NCBI GenBank assembly: GCA_902762655.1 | Contig: CACWOZ010000002.1 | Location: 158,743 to 222,742 of the forward strand | Direction: 5' to 3' | DNA from: an uncultured Bacteroidia bacterium | GTDB lineage: Bacteria; Bacteroidota; Bacteroidia; Bacteroidales; UBA932 | Length of the DNA stretch: 64,000 bases | In this document: positions 62,256-64,000 of the stretch, one piece after another | Numbering within the stretch: position 1 is the first letter of the stretch | Layout: each line of letters starts with the position of its first letter | Notes under the pieces: generated by a model | Told to the model about the DNA's origin: nothing | Seen by the model: only the letters and a program-made list of their open reading frames with translations | Database searches by the model: none | Translations under genes and position numbers: made by a program

Positions 62256-63631
62256 AGCCCTCCAACGCTCCAGTTGCGCCAGCAATAGCGGACAGCCACG
62301 GGTTCCGGGACATCGTCGCTCCACACAACGACCACGTCTCCGCGTTTTGAATCTCGACGGGCTTTTGCCGGGACGAATTTGCGGTCTGGCCCGGCAATCT
62401 CGAAACCTGAAATGTCTGCTCCAAGAGGAGAAAGGCCCAGGCCGTCCACCTTCATTTGTATGAAGCCTTTGCCATCATGGAATTCCGCTATCTTGTAGTA
62501 TGGGGCAATCGCTTCGATGGAATTCATTCCGTAGTCGTTGTGGAGGGCAAGCCATGCCAGACGCTGTCCGACTTCCTGCTTGCGGCTGGGATGTATGGTG
62601 CCGTATTCGCCAATGTCCGTGGTTGTTACATAGCCGGCATGATCTATACCCTGCACGGATTTCTGCTGTGCCTCGCAAAAATAACCGCTGTGGGTTTTTC
62701 GCGCGTTGTCATAGGGGTAGGGGGCAATCTGGACGCAATAAAAGGGCGCTTCAGGAACGCAGAAATCTTCGCGCATCATCTTTATGTATGAGCGCTGCAT
62801 ACGGATATATTTGTCGGGGTGCGGCCGGTTATGCTCACCCTGATACCAGATTATTCCCTTGAAGGTGAAAGGAATCAGCGGCGCCACCTGCCCGTTATAA
62901 AGTAGACATGGATCCTGGTACTTGCGTTTAGATTCACGCTTTCCGTCAAGATGCCCGAGGTCTACTTCGGGATACTCTTTCTCGAACACCTCGCGTTTGA
63001 GCCATGTCTGGATGCTGCTCCCGCCCCATGAACTGACTATGATTCCGACCGGGATGTCCAGAGCGCCTTGAAGAGCATCTGCAAAATAATACGCCGTGGC
63101 GCTGGTATTAGCTACCGTATTGGGGTCATTCTTTCCCCAGGAGCCTTCGCAACTGTCCGAAACGGTCGCGGAAGACTGCTTCCTGATGTTGCAGATGCGG
63201 ATGGGGCGCGATGCCTTTGCACTTACGATATATTTCGTGCCGTCCTTTGCGGGCTGGGAACCGTATCCCTTCATGGGCATTTCCATGTTGGACTGGCCGG
63301 AGGCGAACCATACTTCGCCGATGAGAATGTCTTTAAGTACGATTTTGTCCCCATCGGAGATGGTAATCTCATAAGGGCCGCCTGCTTCAGGAGTCTGCAC
63401 GCGGACCAGCCATCTGCCTGTCTGCGAATCGGCTGTCGTGCTTACTTTCTTCTTGTTCCAGGATGTTTTGACGGTCACAGTCTTTCCAGGCTCAGCCTTG
63501 CCGAAGATGGCGGCGGAAGTCTGCTGCTGCAGGACCATATTGTCGCCGATGACAGGAGGAAGAACAACTTTTGCACTTGCAATCTGGCATGCCAGCAGTG
63601 CAAAAGTTAAGTTGAAGAGGATTTTTTTCAT
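62177..63631 (-). CDS. Sialate O-acetylesterase-type SGNH hydrolase
   Basis: The 484-residue product has a signal peptide ending IASA and the domain pattern of Bacteroidetes sialate O-acetylesterases: N-terminal sandwich (LPPVIGDNMVLQQ), the nucleophile Ser114 in SGQSNMEM, the GIIWYQGE motif and a catalytic His in the IHPSRKQEVGQRLA segment. It removes O-acetyl groups from sugars; sialic acids or plant polysaccharides are both possible. Its 3' end overlaps the convergent glutaminase-family gene by 79 bases. Its start overlaps the stop of the type IX-secreted protein gene by four bases. Confidence 0.92.
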   Translation of the reverse strand: MKKILFNLTFALLACQIASAKVVLPPVIGDNMVLQQQTSAAIFGKAEPGKTVTVKTSWNKKKVSTTADSQTGRWLVRVQTPEAGGPYEITISDGDKIVLKDILIGEVWFASGQSNMEMPMKGYGSQPAKDGTKYIVSAKASRPIRICNIRKQSSATVSDSCEGSWGKNDPNTVANTSATAYYFADALQGALDIPVGIIVSSWGGSSIQTWLKREVFEKEYPEVDLGHLDGKRESKRKYQDPCLLYNGQVAPLIPFTFKGIIWYQGEHNRPHPDKYIRMQRSYIKMMREDFCVPEAPFYCVQIAPYPYDNARKTHSGYFCEAQQKSVQGIDHAGYVTTTDIGEYGTIHPSRKQEVGQRLAWLALHNDYGMNSIEAIAPYYKIAEFHDGKGFIQMKVDGLGLSPLGADISGFEIAGPDRKFVPAKARRDSKRGDVVVVWSDDVPEPVAVRYCWRNWSVGGLYNNFGIPAGPFRTDDWPLNEKDWLE

Positions 63632-64000
63632 ATTTTTACGATTCTGTGTTTGCTGTTTGTATTTCCGATACTTACAGTTACAGTATAAACCCCAGGGGCA
63701 CAGTGGCTCATGTCAACTACATATGGTTCGAAAGGGGAGAGGTTGACGCTATTGTTCAGGATTGTCTTGCCCGATGAGGATATGATTCTGATCTGGCCTT
63801 TGCCCTGGATGGCTGCAATTATAGTAAGCTTATCCGACACCTTGGTGGGGTATATATCTGCTGTAGAATCAACATATGTACGGATTAAAAATGAAGTTGA
63901 AACCGGATCGGTTTTTCCGTCGGTGGCGGTTATTGCTACTTTTGTGATAACAGGAATATCTCCTGCCTGGATGTCGAGTAGATCACCCGAGACCGTTAAT
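63628..64000 (-). CDS. C-terminus of a type IX-secreted protein, partial
   Basis: The frame is open from the right edge of the window, so the gene starts outside; GTG at 63840 is not the real start. The visible 123 residues begin with a cadherin/Ig-like stretch (ITKVAITATDGKTDPVSTSF) and end in a type A sorting domain of the type IX secretion system: IYPTKVSDKLTI, a GQIRIISSSGKTIL core, PGVYTVTVS and a terminal KI. Such domains direct export across the outer membrane and are then removed. The four-base overlap with the esterase gene indicates one operon. Confidence 0.8.
   Translation of the reverse strand, partial: LTVSGDLLDIQAGDIPVITKVAITATDGKTDPVSTSFLIRTYVDSTADIYPTKVSDKLTIIAAIQGKGQIRIISSSGKTILNNSVNLSPFEPYVVDMSHCAPGVYTVTVSIGNTNSKHRIVKI

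Overview
The window looks like a chromosomal piece of a Bacteroidales bacterium, probably a gut or rumen member near Rikenellaceae (the family is inference). Direct evidence is three SusC/SusD outer-membrane transporter pairs, many secreted or lipoprotein glycoside hydrolases (GH28, GH29, GH31, GH78, GH92, GH106), DUF4959/DUF5000/DUF4998 lipoproteins, a C-terminal type IX secretion sorting domain, and promoters of the Bacteroidetes type (TTG, 20 bases, TAnnTTTG) instead of -35/-10 boxes. No tRNA, rRNA or CRISPR array was seen.

Layout. 1-4.2 kb: the end of a WYL-domain protein, uvrB and a DUF4419 lipoprotein. 4.2-11 kb: a compact six-gene purine operon on the minus strand (guaB, guaA, a UraA-type permease, apt, a Tsx-like outer-membrane channel, an AzgA-type permease), with a promoter before guaB and a terminator at its end; its IMP dehydrogenase lacks the regulatory CBS domains. 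11-15.8 kb: a long-chain acyl-CoA ligase, a divergent HAD phosphatase and htpG.

15.8-30.5 kb: a saccharolytic region. A minus-strand series (GH28, a short beta-helix protein, GH78, a secreted ADP-ribosylglycohydrolase-like protein, GH106) fits breakdown of rhamnose- and galacturonate-containing pectin. It is interrupted by a REP-associated tyrosine transposase flanked by three copies of a palindromic repeat. Divergently, GH31 and GH3 form a pair; GH3 carries a hairpin-rich in-frame insertion. 30.5-43.8 kb: a lone tyrosine recombinase, then two homologous SusC/SusD modules arranged head to head. Their start codons lie inside a 28-bp perfect inverted repeat enclosing the shared 354-bp control region, a candidate invertible switch between two transporters. 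One module also has an Ig-domain surface lipoprotein.

43.8-64 kb: two overlapping GH92 mannosidase genes, divergent from a seven-gene series: SusC, SusD, two discoidin-like lipoproteins, a metallophosphoesterase lipoprotein with a collagen-like linker, GH29 fucosidase and a glutaminase-family protein. This suggests use of host-type or yeast glycoconjugates (inference). The end holds a sialate O-acetylesterase-type enzyme and the C-terminus of a type IX-secreted protein. No hybrid two-component, AraC or sigma/anti-sigma regulator accompanies any of these carbohydrate loci inside the window. All five convergent gene pairs abut or overlap at their 3' ends.
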